A stretch of 64,000 bases of DNA, taken from positions 1-64,000 of the forward strand of contig CAWGIW010000025.1 in NCBI GenBank assembly GCA_963822825.1. Direction: 5' to 3'. Positions 8,990 to 17,011 of the stretch are shown one piece after another (positions within the stretch are counted from its first letter, which is position 1; each line of letters starts with the position of its first letter). A program made the translations under genes and the position numbers. Origin of the DNA: JAWWPY01 sp963822825. Its GTDB lineage: Bacteria; Actinomycetota; Actinomycetes; Streptosporangiales; Streptosporangiaceae. The notes beneath the pieces are model-generated. The model searched no databases. It saw nothing but the letters and a program-made list of their open reading frames with translations, and was not told the origin of the DNA.

Positions 8990-9361
8990 TTGACCACAGG
9001 GAACATGGCGCTGCTGCTGTTCGCCGTGAGTATGGCGGCCACCGGGCAGGTCATGCTCAAACACGGCATCCAGATCGCGTCCGCCCGGGCGGCCCATTCC
9101 GGCAGTTCGCTCGCGGTCAGCGCGGCCAGCTCGCCATGGGTGCTGCTCGGCTTCGTGGTGTTCGCCATCTCCGCGATCACGTGGCTGGCCGCGCTGGCCC
9201 GGGTACCACTGAGCGTCGCCTATCCATTCAACGCCCTCGGCTATCTCGGGATCCTGGCTGCGAGCGTCCTCGTCCTGCATGAACGGGCCAGCGCGGCGAC
9301 TTGGGCGGGCTCGCTCCTGGTCGTGTCGGGGCTGATCATTGTCGTCTTGGCCCAGCCATAA
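8990..9361 (+). CDS. Small EamA/SMR-type four-helix membrane protein (ArnE/ArnF-like)
   Basis: A 123-aa protein with four hydrophobic helices: NMALLLFAVSMAATGQVMLKHG, SPWVLLGFVVFAISAITWLAA, the segment around AYPFNALGYLGILAASVLVL, and AGSLLVVSGLIIVVLA. The length and the 'PLSVAYPFNALGY' segment resemble the half-transporters that flip aminoarabinose-phosphoundecaprenol. TTG 8990 is the likely start since AAGGAG lies eight bases before it; the frame is open further upstream but only as low-complexity sequence. It is 124 bases downstream of the GT2-methyltransferase gene and probably co-transcribed. An SMR drug transporter is the alternative; the glycan context favours a lipid-sugar flippase. 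Confidence 0.75.
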   Translation: MTTGNMALLLFAVSMAATGQVMLKHGIQIASARAAHSGSSLAVSAASSPWVLLGFVVFAISAITWLAALARVPLSVAYPFNALGYLGILAASVLVLHERASAATWAGSLLVVSGLIIVVLAQP

Positions 9362-9390
9362 GAGCCGCGGCCGGGTGGCGGGAGGACATC

Positions 9391-10368
9391 TCAGCCGCGA
9401 GCGGCCTCCTCGGAGCGCTGCGCATAGATGGTGATGGTGGCGCTGCCTCCCCAGGCGGCCGCCACCGGTGCCCATAGGAGGCCGACCAGCGTCAGCGGGA
9501 TTGAGGAAGCCACGGCGACGGCCGACAGCAATGATCCCGCATCGAGATGGGCGAGACGCGCTGGCGGTCGCCGCAGCACGTCATACAGAAGATTGGTGGG
9601 CAGGCCGAAGCGGTTTTGCACCGTCTGTACAAAGCTGAAGAGGTCATATTCCGGGGCGACGTGCACGACCTCCCGGGGCTCAAGCCCGGCCGCACGGAGA
9701 AGGTTGGCCAGCGTAGCGGATGTGAAGTGAAAGAGATGGCGCGGAACATCTAGGTGAAACCATCCGGCTTTGCCCATTATGGCTTCGGGAGAGCCGAAGT
9801 TTGGCACCGCGATCGTCAGCACCCCGCCAGGGCGCAACAGGCGCGCTACGTTCAGCAGGGTTGCCGCCGGATCGTGCACATGCTCGGCCACGTGCCAGAG
9901 CACAACTGCGTCATAGCTGATGCCTTCGGCGGCCAGCTCACCCAGACCTTGGACCCGTACGTCGAGATTCAGCACGTCCCGGGCATGCTGGGCGGCACCT
10001 GCTGAGCGTTCGGTCCCACGTGTTTCCCACCCTCGACGCCGCATCTGGTCGAGAAACCAGCCGGGACCGCACCCCACGTCCACGACCCGGCCGGGCCCGC
10101 CCGTTAGCCGTTCTATGCGTCGGATGCGGGCCCGGTGAACTACGGACAGGGCCCTTTCCAGACCCAGCCGGTAGCGGTCGGCCGAAGCGTGGTAACCGGC
10201 GGGGTAATACCGGTCGAGTTCACTCGCGGCAGGCTGGGGGTGGGTCCGGGCCAAGCCGCACGCCGTGCATTTAGTAATGTCGAATCGGTCCCCGGTTACC
10301 GGATCGCTCGCGCTGAACAGGCGGTCCGCCGTGGCCCCACGGTGACACGGGCAGCAGTCGTGATTCAT
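9391..10368 (-). CDS. Class I SAM-dependent methyltransferase with N-terminal zinc-ribbon-like Cys pairs
   Basis: A 325-aa protein. The N-terminus has CCPCH and CTACG, a zinc-binding layout found in sugar C-methyltransferase-like proteins. The SAM fold follows: RVVDVGCGPGWFLDQM (motif I), YDAVVLWHVAEHV and LLRPGGVLTIAVPNFGS. Near the end there is a membrane-associating helix (SSIPLTLVGLLWAPVAAAW). The family methylates sugars or lipid-linked intermediates in polysaccharide loci. ATG 10368 is chosen over a TTG one codon earlier. It is convergent with the ArnE-like gene, 29 bases apart. Confidence 0.82.
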   Translation of the reverse strand: MNHDCCPCHRGATADRLFSASDPVTGDRFDITKCTACGLARTHPQPAASELDRYYPAGYHASADRYRLGLERALSVVHRARIRRIERLTGGPGRVVDVGCGPGWFLDQMRRRGWETRGTERSAGAAQHARDVLNLDVRVQGLGELAAEGISYDAVVLWHVAEHVHDPAATLLNVARLLRPGGVLTIAVPNFGSPEAIMGKAGWFHLDVPRHLFHFTSATLANLLRAAGLEPREVVHVAPEYDLFSFVQTVQNRFGLPTNLLYDVLRRPPARLAHLDAGSLLSAVAVASSIPLTLVGLLWAPVAAAWGGSATITIYAQRSEEAARG

Positions 10369-10480
10369 CAAGCGATTCTATCGGCTCCTCACTGATGGCT
10401 GTCGATCGGAATGCCCGATGGCTATTTTTACCGTATTTTCCATGCAGTACCCACCCGTGCGTGCCAGAAATCGTCAGTTA

Positions 10481-10496
10481 CTACTAATAATCGCAT
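10481..10496 (+). other. Intergenic AT-rich stretch upstream of the pseudogene
   Basis: The 220 bases between the methyltransferase start (10368) and the pseudogene are AT-richer than the surroundings and contain TTACTACTAATAAT. This may be a decayed relative of the motif seen before the three polysaccharide genes. No intact gene is visible here. Confidence 0.2.
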
Positions 10497-10589
10497 CCGT
10501 GTGGCAACGGCTGTTATGTATTCTTTTGGCTCTGGCCGGGAATAGCTGTTCTGGCGGATGGGTCTGTCGCCGAGCGTTCCGTATCGGGG

Positions 10590-10941
10590 GTGGACGCCGT
10601 CAAGCATGAGAATGCGGTGCCGAGGGCGGGGATCCGGATGCTCGTTTCTGAGATCATGCTGGCTGACCTGCCATGCTCTTACTTCGACGGAATTTTCATC
10701 TCGAATTTCCTAGAACACCTCGGCGGCCCGAATGATGTTTACCTATTTCCTGCCCTACTCGTTCACTGGCCATCTGCCTTCCCATCCGGCGCTCGTCCGC
10801 GCCTACCTGCGGTTCCGCCCCGCTTGGCGGCTGTTTGGCAAGCAGTTCCTGGTGATCGCTGTGCGCCCGGGCGGCGGCCAGGCGCCGGACCAGGTCGGTG
10901 TCACCGGGGTGCCAGCCACGGGCACGACGAAGCATAGGTAA
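10590..10941 (+). pseudogene. Remnant of a SAM-dependent methyltransferase
   Basis: Two pieces of one family are read in different frames. The first, in the frame of 10590, contains DLPCSYFDGIFISNFLEHL, the motif IV/post-motif region. The second, one frame over from ~10730, reads FLPYSFTGHLPSHPALVRAY and then RFRPAWRLFGKQFLVIAV, the C-terminal end of the same family. The middle (LRPGG strand and the following ~100 residues) is deleted, and no glycine-rich motif I precedes the first piece. It is therefore a truncated pseudogene with an internal deletion and frame change. It lies beside an intact methyltransferase at the edge of the glycan locus. Confidence 0.75.
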
Positions 10942-10958
10942 CATATATAAGCACATGA

Positions 10959-10964
10959 TATAGT
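10959..10964 (+). promoter_or_regulatory. -10 element of a probable leaderless promoter, inside an imperfect inverted repeat
   Basis: TATAGT ends six bases before the A of the MarR ATG and there is no ribosome-binding site, as expected of a leaderless actinobacterial mRNA. The surrounding ACATATAT...ATGATATAGT (10941-10965) is an AT-rich imperfect palindrome, a plausible autoregulatory MarR operator. Confidence 0.45.
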
Positions 10965-10970
10965 TTTCCG

Positions 10971-11495
10971 ATGATCATCACCCCGATCGGCGCTACGACC
11001 GTCGGCGCGGCCTCAGGTGCAGGCACGGCTAGTGGTGCAGACACCGGTGCCGGCTCCGAGTACGAGGAACTGGCGGCCGCGCTGGAGCGGCTCGTCTCGG
11101 TGTGGCGGCGGCTGGCGGTGCCGGGGGAGCTCAGTTCCACCGCGGCGTTCACCCTGGCCCGGCTGTCCCGTGACGGGCCCTGCAGGCTGACCGATCTGGC
11201 CGCCCACGAGAACGTGTCACAGCCGGCCATGACCCAGCTCATCTCGCGGCTGGAAGGCCAGGGGCTCGCCGAGCGGTGCAGCGAGCCCGGTGACGCCCGC
11301 GTCGTCAACGTGGCCGTGACCGCCCAGGGTGAAGAGCTGATCGCCCGCAGGCGGGCCGCGCGGGCGGACCGGTTCGGGGAGCTCTTCGTCACGCTGCCCG
11401 CGCCCTATCAGGCCGCCCTGACCAGTGCCCTGCCCGCACTGCGGCTTCTCGCGGACGCCGGTGCCGGCCCCGGCCGCGGTGAGCAGATCCGGTAA
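10971..11495 (+). CDS. MarR-family transcriptional regulator
   Basis: A 174-aa winged-helix protein. After a low-complexity Ala/Gly/Thr N-terminus (~25 aa) come the MarR helices (EYEELAAALERLVSVWRRL), the helix-turn-helix (LTDLAAHENVSQPAMTQLIS), the wing with the conserved SEPGDARVVNVAVT, and a C-terminal dimer helix. It is followed 41 bases later by an MFS transporter on the same strand, the usual MarR/efflux pairing, so it likely represses itself and the pump in response to a small molecule. The start is apparently leaderless. Confidence 0.87.
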   Translation: MIITPIGATTVGAASGAGTASGADTGAGSEYEELAAALERLVSVWRRLAVPGELSSTAAFTLARLSRDGPCRLTDLAAHENVSQPAMTQLISRLEGQGLAERCSEPGDARVVNVAVTAQGEELIARRRAARADRFGELFVTLPAPYQAALTSALPALRLLADAGAGPGRGEQIR

Positions 11496-11536
11496 CCAGC
11501 AAGCACAGTATCCGCCGTGACATGTGTGGAGCCAGC

Positions 11537-12691
11537 ATGAGCAACCCGGTCCAGATCAGGGACGCAGAGATCACGCGGGGCGGGCCCCCGCAGAGCGCGT
11601 TCCGTCAGCCCAAGGCGGTCTGGGTGGTCGCGTTCGCCTGCGTGATCTCGTTCATGGGCATCGGGCTGGTCGATCCGATCCTGCCCGCCCTGCGGGTCAA
11701 GCTGCACGCCAGCCCGAGCCAGGTCGAGCTCCTGTTCAGCAGCTACCTCGTGGTGACGGCGGTGGCGATGCTGGTCACCGGGTGGGTCTCCTCGCGGATC
11801 GGCGCGAAGTGGACCATGGTCGGCGGCTTGGTGCTGATCGTCACGTTCAGCGCACTGGCCGGGAGTTCCGGCGGCATTGGGCAGATCGTGGAGTACCGGG
11901 CCGGCTGGGGCTGGGCAACGCCTTGTTCATCGCGACCTCGCTCGCGGTCATCGTGGCCTCGGCCAGCGGTGGCTTCGCCGGGGCGATCATCCTGTATGAA
12001 ACCGCCTTGGGTGTCGGCATCGCGCTCGGCCCGCTGGTCGGCGGCGAACTCGGCGCCATCAGCTGGCGTGGCCCGTTCTTCGGCGTGACCGTCCTGATGT
12101 CGGTCTCGCTGATCGCGACGCTGGTGCTGGTGGGCAAGACGCCGCGGCCCGCCCACCGCGAGTCGCTGGTTGAGCCGCTGCGGGCGTTGCGTCATCGCGG
12201 CCTGCTGACCATGGGCCTCACCGCGCTCTGCTACAACTGGGCCTTCTTCACCGTGCTCGGCTACGCGCCGTTCCCGATGAATCTCAACACCCACAACCTC
12301 GGCTATGTCTTCACCTGCTGGGGCGCCCTCGTCGCCGCCGGCGCGATCTTCCTGGCGCCCCGGCTGGAGCGCAGGCTGGGCGTGGCCCGGACGCTGTATC
12401 TCAACCTCTCCCTGTTCGCCGTCAACGTCCTGGTCATCGCCATCGGGATCTCGTCAAAGATCACACTGATCGTTGCGGTGATCGTCTCCGGAGTGTTCAT
12501 CGGCATCAACAACACCGTCACCACGCAGGCGGTCATGACGGTCGCCCCGGTGGAACGACCGGTGGCCTCGGCCGCCTACGGCTTCATCCGCTTCATCGGC
12601 GCCGGCCTCGCCCCGTACGCGGCCGGCCGGATGGCCGCCAGTTTCGGTGTGCACGTGCCGTTCTACGCCGGCGCGGGCGCCGTGCTGGCTA
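11537..12691 (+). pseudogene. MFS transporter, 5' part, interrupted by an IS630-type element
   Basis: An MFS drug-efflux protein. It opens FRQPKAVWVVAFACVISFMG, then GLVDPILPALR and the conserved loop GWVSSRIGAKWTMVGG, and continues through about eleven helices to FYAGAGAVLAS. GGAG precedes ATG 11537. There are two lesions. Near 11907-11911 the frame drops by one base at a G4 run (reading Gly-Trp-Gly-Leu-Gly-Asn is restored with one more G). At 12690-12691 a TA is followed by the inserted element. Joining 12691 directly to 14360 restores the frame exactly and gives ~458 aa. The first lesion may be a sequencing indel; the insertion is real. It is probably co-transcribed with the MarR gene. Confidence 0.9.
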
Positions 12692-12699
12692 GTGCCGCG

Positions 12700-13831
12700 T
12701 CAGGCTACGTTTGCCCGGGTGACGACCCGGCGGAGTCGTTCGTCGTAGGCGTGGTTGTTGCGCCAGATGATGTACCGGCGGATCATGCTGGCCTGCTCTT
12801 TATGGCTGGCGTGGTCGGTGCCGTCGAGCGCGAAGTACCGCAAGGCCGTGAACTGGGCCTCGATCCGGTTTAACCACGACGAGTTCGTCGGCGTGTAAGC
12901 GATCTCGACGTTGTTCGCGGTGGCCCAGGCGCACCCGACCGTCCCTGGCGGTGCTCAGGTGCGGGCTGAAGTTGTCACAGACGATCGCGATCCGGGTGGC
13001 GGCCGGGTAGAGGGAGCGCAGGTAGCGGCAGAACTCCAGGAACCGGCCCCGGGTCTTGCGCGGCTTGACGTGCCCGAACAGCTTGTCCTCGCCCAGCTCA
13101 TAGGCAGCAAACAGGTGCCGCACGCCCTCGGTGCGGGTGTAGGTGGCACGCATCCGCGGCCGCGGCTCCCGGCCCGGCTCAGCGTTCTTCCCGCTGACCG
13201 CCGCCCACTGCCGGCCCGGCCGGGGCTGCAGGTTCAAAGGCCCGAACTCATCCACGCAGAAAATCACCTCCGGCTCGCCAGGATCGGGGACGACCTCGCC
13301 GTCAGCAATCGCATACAGATGCTCGATGCGGGCTTTCTTCGCCTCGTAGTCCGGGTCCTTCGAGGCCTTCCAGGTTTTCAGGCGTTGAAAGGTGACGCCT
13401 TCCTCGCGGAGCAGCGTGCGCAGGCCCTCGTGGCTGATGTCGTCGACCACCCCCTCAGCGACCAGGAACTCCGCCAGCTTCGACAAGCTCCAGGCCGAGA
13501 ACGGCAGGCCATGCTCAGCCGGCCTGGACTTGGCGGTCTTCTTGATCTCGCGGCGCTGCGGCAAGGTGAACTTCGGCGGACGCCCGCCCTTGTACTTCGG
13601 GTAGAGCGAGCCGAACCCGTCGGCGTTGAAGTTGCGGATCACATCGCGGATCCGGTCCTCGCTGGTGAACGCCACCTTCGCGATCGCGGCGGCGTCCATG
13701 CCCTGAGCTGACAGCAGCACCATCTGCGCCCGCCGCCACGTCACTACCGACCCAGTTCCCCGGCGCACGATCCGCACCAGCCGCCGGCCCTCATCATCAT
13801 CGATCTCACGCACCCGCAGCCGTTCCGTCAC
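12700..13831 (-). CDS. IS630-family DDE transposase, frameshifted near 12931
   Basis: The N-terminal helix-turn-helix region (MDAAAIAKVAFTSEDRIRDV) and the KYKGGRPPKF linker precede the DDE/RNase H fold. The first Asp is in VIFCVDEFGPLNLQP, the second in IAIVCDNFSPHLS, and the catalytic Glu in SSWLNRIEAQFTALRYF. The last part is in a different frame: from about 12931 the reading must shift by one to give TANNVEIAYTPTNSSWLNRI and a stop at 12700-12702, inside the left inverted repeat. As sequenced the unshifted frame ends at 12800 without the Glu. The break is not at a long homopolymer, so the copy may be truly inactive. GTG 13831 is the likely start (GGAG ten bases before); a TTG 15 bases upstream is possible. 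Confidence 0.87.
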
Positions 13832-13909
13832 GAGCCCAGTCTCCAAGACCGCCCTGCCCGGAACCGCCCCCGCCCCGGGGACCTCGTCCTCTCCGGGACG
13901 CTTTCCAGC

Positions 13910-14311
13910 TCACACGCTCAAAAGGCGGCGAAGCAAAGGCAGGTAAGAAGGGTCAGCGAACCTGAGCCCATCAAGCTGCCCCTCTTCGAACCAGCCGATG
14001 GCGTCATGCTCTTCTGGCTGCAGGTTCGACACGGTCCCCCGCCAGCGCCACGAGACCCACACGGTCAGGTCTAAGCCAGCTTGAAGATCGACCCGGTGCA
14101 GCACAGGGCCGCCATCGACGCCCTCAAGCCCGGCCCCCAGTTCCTCGGCCACCTCCCGCCGGAGCGCATCTTCGGGGCGCTCGCCAGGCCGGACGTGACC
14201 GCCTGGAAAGTCCCACACATCCGGATACCACCGCCGGCCTGGGGATCGGTGACACAGCAACAACTGGTCCCCCCGACGCAAGATCACGGCTACAACGTGG
14301 TGATCCTCCAT
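13910..14311 (-). CDS. Nudix hydrolase, passenger gene of the IS630-type element
   Basis: A 133-aa protein with a full Nudix box, G-x5-E-x7-R-E-x2-E-E-x-G, beginning at GHVRPGERPED and ending at VAEELGA. Residues FPGG and WYPDVWDFPGG precede it. Nudix enzymes hydrolyse nucleoside diphosphate derivatives such as oxidised nucleotides; the substrate cannot be told. The gene lies wholly between the transposase and the right inverted repeat. ATG 14311 appears leaderless: GATACT (14318-14323, minus strand) ends six bases before it, and a CTGACA at 14343-14348 inside the inverted repeat could be the -35. A gene of this kind is not part of a normal IS630 element, so I read it as cargo. Confidence 0.85.
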   Translation of the reverse strand: MEDHHVVAVILRRGDQLLLCHRSPGRRWYPDVWDFPGGHVRPGERPEDALRREVAEELGAGLEGVDGGPVLHRVDLQAGLDLTVWVSWRWRGTVSNLQPEEHDAIGWFEEGQLDGLRFADPSYLPLLRRLLSV

Positions 14312-14357
14312 CGCCCAAGTATCCCGTAGACGGGGCAAAGGTTGTCAGACGCGGCAC

Positions 14358-14580
14358 TAGTATCGCGATCCTGGCCAGCGGGCATCGGTTCCTGACCGCC
14401 GCCGAGCGGGCCACCACGGGGCCAGCCACCACGGGGCCAGCCACCACGGGGCCAGCCACCACGGGGCCAGCCACCACGGGGCCAGCCACCATGGCGTCGG
14501 CCACGATGGGAGCGGCCGGTTCTCAGCCGGCTCAGTTTCCCGTTTCCGCTGCTCAGGAGCAGGATGCGCAGCCGGCCTGA
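14358..14580 (+). pseudogene. MFS transporter, 3' part beyond the IS630-type insertion
   Basis: After the second TA copy the sequence continues the interrupted MFS frame as SIAILASGHRFLTAAERA, the end of the last helix. A cytoplasmic tail of five ATTGP repeats follows, then a short Gln/Ala-rich end and TGA at 14578-14580. It has no start of its own. Confidence 0.88.
14410..14484. repeat. Five perfect 15-bp tandem repeats
   Basis: The unit gccaccacggggcca occurs at 14410, 14425, 14440, 14455 and 14470 with no mismatch. In the MFS frame each unit encodes ATTGP, a repetitive C-terminal tail. Confidence 0.95.
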
Positions 14581-14660
14581 GACATGGGACGGAGCGCGAT
14601 GGACAGCGCGCAGAATAAGAGTGGGACATGACGGGGGACACCGAGGGACGCGAGGTGACC

Positions 14661-15464
14661 ATGGAGATCCGTTCCTTCGTCGCACTCGGGGACAGCTTCA
14701 CCGAGGGGCTCGACGATCTGGCCGCCGACCACAGCGGGTACCGCGGCTGGGCCGATCGCTTCGCGGAGCGGCTCGCCGAGGATCAGCCGGGACTGTGCTA
14801 CGCGAACCTCGCGGTGCGCGGGAAGCTGCTGGGCGAGGTCGTCGAGGAGCAGGTACCGCGGGCCATCGCGATGGCGCCGGACCTGGTCGCCATCGCGGCG
14901 GGCGGTAATGACATGCTGCGGCCGCGGACCGACCCGGACGAGCTCGCGGAAACCTTCGACGAGGCCGTGCGGACATTGCTGTTGTCGGGCTGCCAGGTGC
15001 TCATCTTCGCCGGTTTCGACCCCCGCTTCCCGGTGCTGCGCCTGATCCGCGGCAAGGCGGCCGCCTACAACATGCACCTGCGGGCGATCGCTCGCCGGTA
15101 CCAGTGTCACGTGGTGGACATGTGGTCCATGAGCACGCTGCACGACCCGCGTGCCTGGAGTGCCGACCGGCTGCACCTTTCCTCGGACGGCCACCACCGG
15201 GTGGCGCTGCGGGCGTGCGAGGTCATGGGCGTGCCGACCGGCGAGGACTGGCGGGAGCCATGGCCGGCCGAGGGCGTCACCGCCTCGCGCTACGCGGGCT
15301 GGCTAGCGGCCCGCCGGCTGGACGCGCGGTGGGCGCGGGTGCACGCCGCACCCTGGTTGAGCCGGCGGATCCGCGGCGTCTCCTCCGGAGATGACATCGA
15401 GCCCAAGCGCCCCGAGTTGCTGCCGGTGCAGGGTACCCAGTGCGGGGCGGCCGGCGCCCCCTGA
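14661..15464 (+). CDS. SGNH/GDSL-family hydrolase
   Basis: A 267-aa probable esterase/lipase without an obvious signal peptide. Block I is SFVALGDSFTEG with the catalytic Ser, block III is AAGGNDML with the oxyanion Asn, and block V is SADRLHLSSDGHH, supplying the catalytic Asp/His pair (D-x2-H). The C-terminal ~60 residues (WREPWPAEGVTASRYAGWL onward) extend past the hydrolase fold. ATG 14661 has GAGGTG six bases upstream and puts the catalytic block at the usual distance from the start; ATG 14628 in the same frame is the alternative. The stop lies inside a tandem repeat shared with the convergent aminotransferase end. Confidence 0.85.
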   Translation: MEIRSFVALGDSFTEGLDDLAADHSGYRGWADRFAERLAEDQPGLCYANLAVRGKLLGEVVEEQVPRAIAMAPDLVAIAAGGNDMLRPRTDPDELAETFDEAVRTLLLSGCQVLIFAGFDPRFPVLRLIRGKAAAYNMHLRAIARRYQCHVVDMWSMSTLHDPRAWSADRLHLSSDGHHRVALRACEVMGVPTGEDWREPWPAEGVTASRYAGWLAARRLDARWARVHAAPWLSRRIRGVSSGDDIEPKRPELLPVQGTQCGAAGAP

Positions 15465-15565
15465 TCCAGCGGCGGCTACGGCGCTCCTGATCCGGGTGGC
15501 GGCTACGGCGCTCCTGATCCGGGCGGCGCCTACGGCGCTCCTGATCCGGCGGCGCCTACGGCGCC
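15460..15565. repeat. Four tandem units of 26-27 bp between convergent genes
   Basis: Units start cctgatcc at 15460, 15486, 15513 and 15540 and end ctacggcgct (gcc in the last). The first contains the SGNH hydrolase stop and the last the aminotransferase stop. Each unit holds short inverted GGCGCC/TACGGCGC segments. It could act as a two-way transcription end, but this is not shown. Confidence 0.85.
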
Positions 15566-16857
15566 AGGTCGGCCAGGATTTCCTCGAGCCGCGCGAGCGC
15601 GGCGGTAATCCACGGCCGGGTCAGCGGGTCGGCGGCGGCCAGCGCTGATTCGCGCTGCGCCGGGGTCTCTCCGTAGAGCAGGCCGGTGGCCACCCGCACC
15701 CGCAGCGCGCCGGCGTCCTCCCCGAACGCGCCCGCCGGCAGCACCCCCATGCCGTACCGGTCGAGCAGGTGCCGGGCCAGGCCGGCCCCGGTACAGATCC
15801 CGTAGCGGCCGCGCAGGTGGACACGCCACGGTGCGAAGTCCGGGTAGAGATAGAACGCGGCCTCCGGTGCCGGCACGACCAGCCCGGCCGCCGCGAAACG
15901 GTCAGCAACGGCGTGGGCCACGGTCGCGTGGAGGGAGCGGCTGCGGGCAATTCGTTGGGTAATCTCTGGCGGTTCGCTGAAGGCCAGCGCCGCTGCCCGC
16001 TGGATGGGCACGGCCGAGGCGGACCATATCTCACTGCCGATTCCCAGCAGCCGGTCACGCAGCCCGCGGGCGGACGGGCTGTCTGGCAGCCGGGCAACGC
16101 CGATCCGCCAGCCGCCGAGAGCGAGGCTCTTGCTGAGCGAGGTCGTGACCACGGTCCGCTCCGGCGCGAATGCCGTCGGGCTCGGGAACGGTGCCAGCGG
16201 GTCGTGGACCAGGTCGCGGTAGATCTCATCGGAGATGATGATCAGGTCGTAGGCCGCGGCGACGTCGCAGAGTTCGCGCATGGTGCCCGGGCGGGCGAGC
16301 CGGCCAGTGGGGTTGTCCGGCAGCGTGACCACCACCGAGCCGATCCGCCGGCCATTCTCGCGCGCCGCCTCGACGGCCCGGGCGAGCCCGGCCGGGTCAC
16401 AGATCCCGCCTTGCCCCGGTGGGACGGGGACGAAGTGCGTGCGGGCGCCGAGCATGCTGGCCTGCGCGGCATAGCTGACCCAGCTTGGCTTCGGTACGGC
16501 GACGTCCGCGCCGATGGCGAGTTGCAGGCCGAACAGCAGCGGCTTGCTGCCCGGCCCGCAGACCACTGAGGTGGCGCTGGTCGGCAGGCCGCGCCGGGCC
16601 CAGTAGCCCGCCGCGGCCTGGCGCAGCGAGTCCAGCCCGGCCACCGGGCCGTAGGCGTTGCTGTCGCTGGCCGCGGCCAGCGCCGCACAGAGCATCGGAT
16701 GGGCGGGCAGGCCGGCCTCGCCGAAGGCGAGCGGGAGCACCGTCTCGCCGCCGCGCCGCCGGACCGCGAGCGCTTCGTTGGCGGCCAGAGTGGCGGAGAC
16801 CGGGATCGGAGTGGGTGCGGGGCGGACGGTCGGCATGGCTGTATCAGCCATGGACAT
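15556..16857 (-). CDS. Class I/II PLP-dependent aminotransferase
   Basis: A 433-aa fold-type I aminotransferase. It shows LAFGEAGLPAHP near the N-terminus, YGPVAGLDSLRQA, VVTLPDNPTG with the conserved Asn-Pro-x-Gly, IISDEIYRDLV with the Asp that binds the pyridine nitrogen, TTSLSKSLALGGWRIG with the Schiff-base Lys, and VRVATGLLYG with the carboxylate-binding Arg. The family covers aspartate/alanine-type aminotransferases; the substrate is undetermined. ATG 16857 has TAGGAG upstream. It is divergent from a LysR regulator across 154 bases containing a perfect palindrome, so it is probably the regulated target. Confidence 0.88.
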   Translation of the reverse strand: MSMADTAMPTVRPAPTPIPVSATLAANEALAVRRRGGETVLPLAFGEAGLPAHPMLCAALAAASDSNAYGPVAGLDSLRQAAAGYWARRGLPTSATSVVCGPGSKPLLFGLQLAIGADVAVPKPSWVSYAAQASMLGARTHFVPVPPGQGGICDPAGLARAVEAARENGRRIGSVVVTLPDNPTGRLARPGTMRELCDVAAAYDLIIISDEIYRDLVHDPLAPFPSPTAFAPERTVVTTSLSKSLALGGWRIGVARLPDSPSARGLRDRLLGIGSEIWSASAVPIQRAAALAFSEPPEITQRIARSRSLHATVAHAVADRFAAAGLVVPAPEAAFYLYPDFAPWRVHLRGRYGICTGAGLARHLLDRYGMGVLPAGAFGEDAGALRVRVATGLLYGETPAQRESALAAADPLTRPWITAALARLEEILADLAP

Positions 16858-16997
16858 GGCCTTAGCTCCTAGCTGCGGGGGCTGGGGCGCCGCACTGCGC
16901 CGTGGAAATGGCGGGGCATCGGAGTGCGCCTCCGGCCGCTGCTACCAGCATGCTCCTGGCCCATGCATTAGCACAAGCTTCTATCTCTGTTGTCCAG

Positions 16998-17009
16998 GCT
17001 AAGCTTAGC
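16998..17009. promoter_or_regulatory. Perfect 12-bp palindrome in the LysR/aminotransferase intergenic region
   Basis: GCTAAGCTTAGC ends two bases before the LysR ATG. A second AAGCTT lies at 16974-16979. The position fits an autoregulatory LysR-type binding site. Confidence 0.45.
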
Positions 17010-17011
17010 TA

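Larger units (their letters stand above)
12692..14357 (-). mobile_element. IS630/Tc1-type element (1,666 bp) with transposase and Nudix passenger gene
   Basis: Both ends carry a 25-bp terminal inverted repeat: 12692-12716 and, on the opposite strand, 14357-14333. Each begins GTGCCGCGTC and ends TTTGCCC, with 21 of 25 positions matching. The element is flanked by TA on each side (12690-12691 and 14358-14359), the target duplication of IS630-family insertions. Deleting the element plus one TA reconnects the two halves of the MFS gene in frame, so the boundaries are certain. It contains a DDE transposase (frameshifted) and a Nudix hydrolase gene, both on the minus strand. Confidence 0.93.

Noticed and set aside
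10418..10609. A small ORF upstream of the methyltransferase pseudogene
   Set aside because: No ribosome site, no conserved motif and a composition unlike neighbouring genes.
12911..13711. A 266-codon plus-strand frame across the transposase
   Set aside because: The minus strand encodes the DDE transposase with all catalytic residues; the plus frame has no family features.
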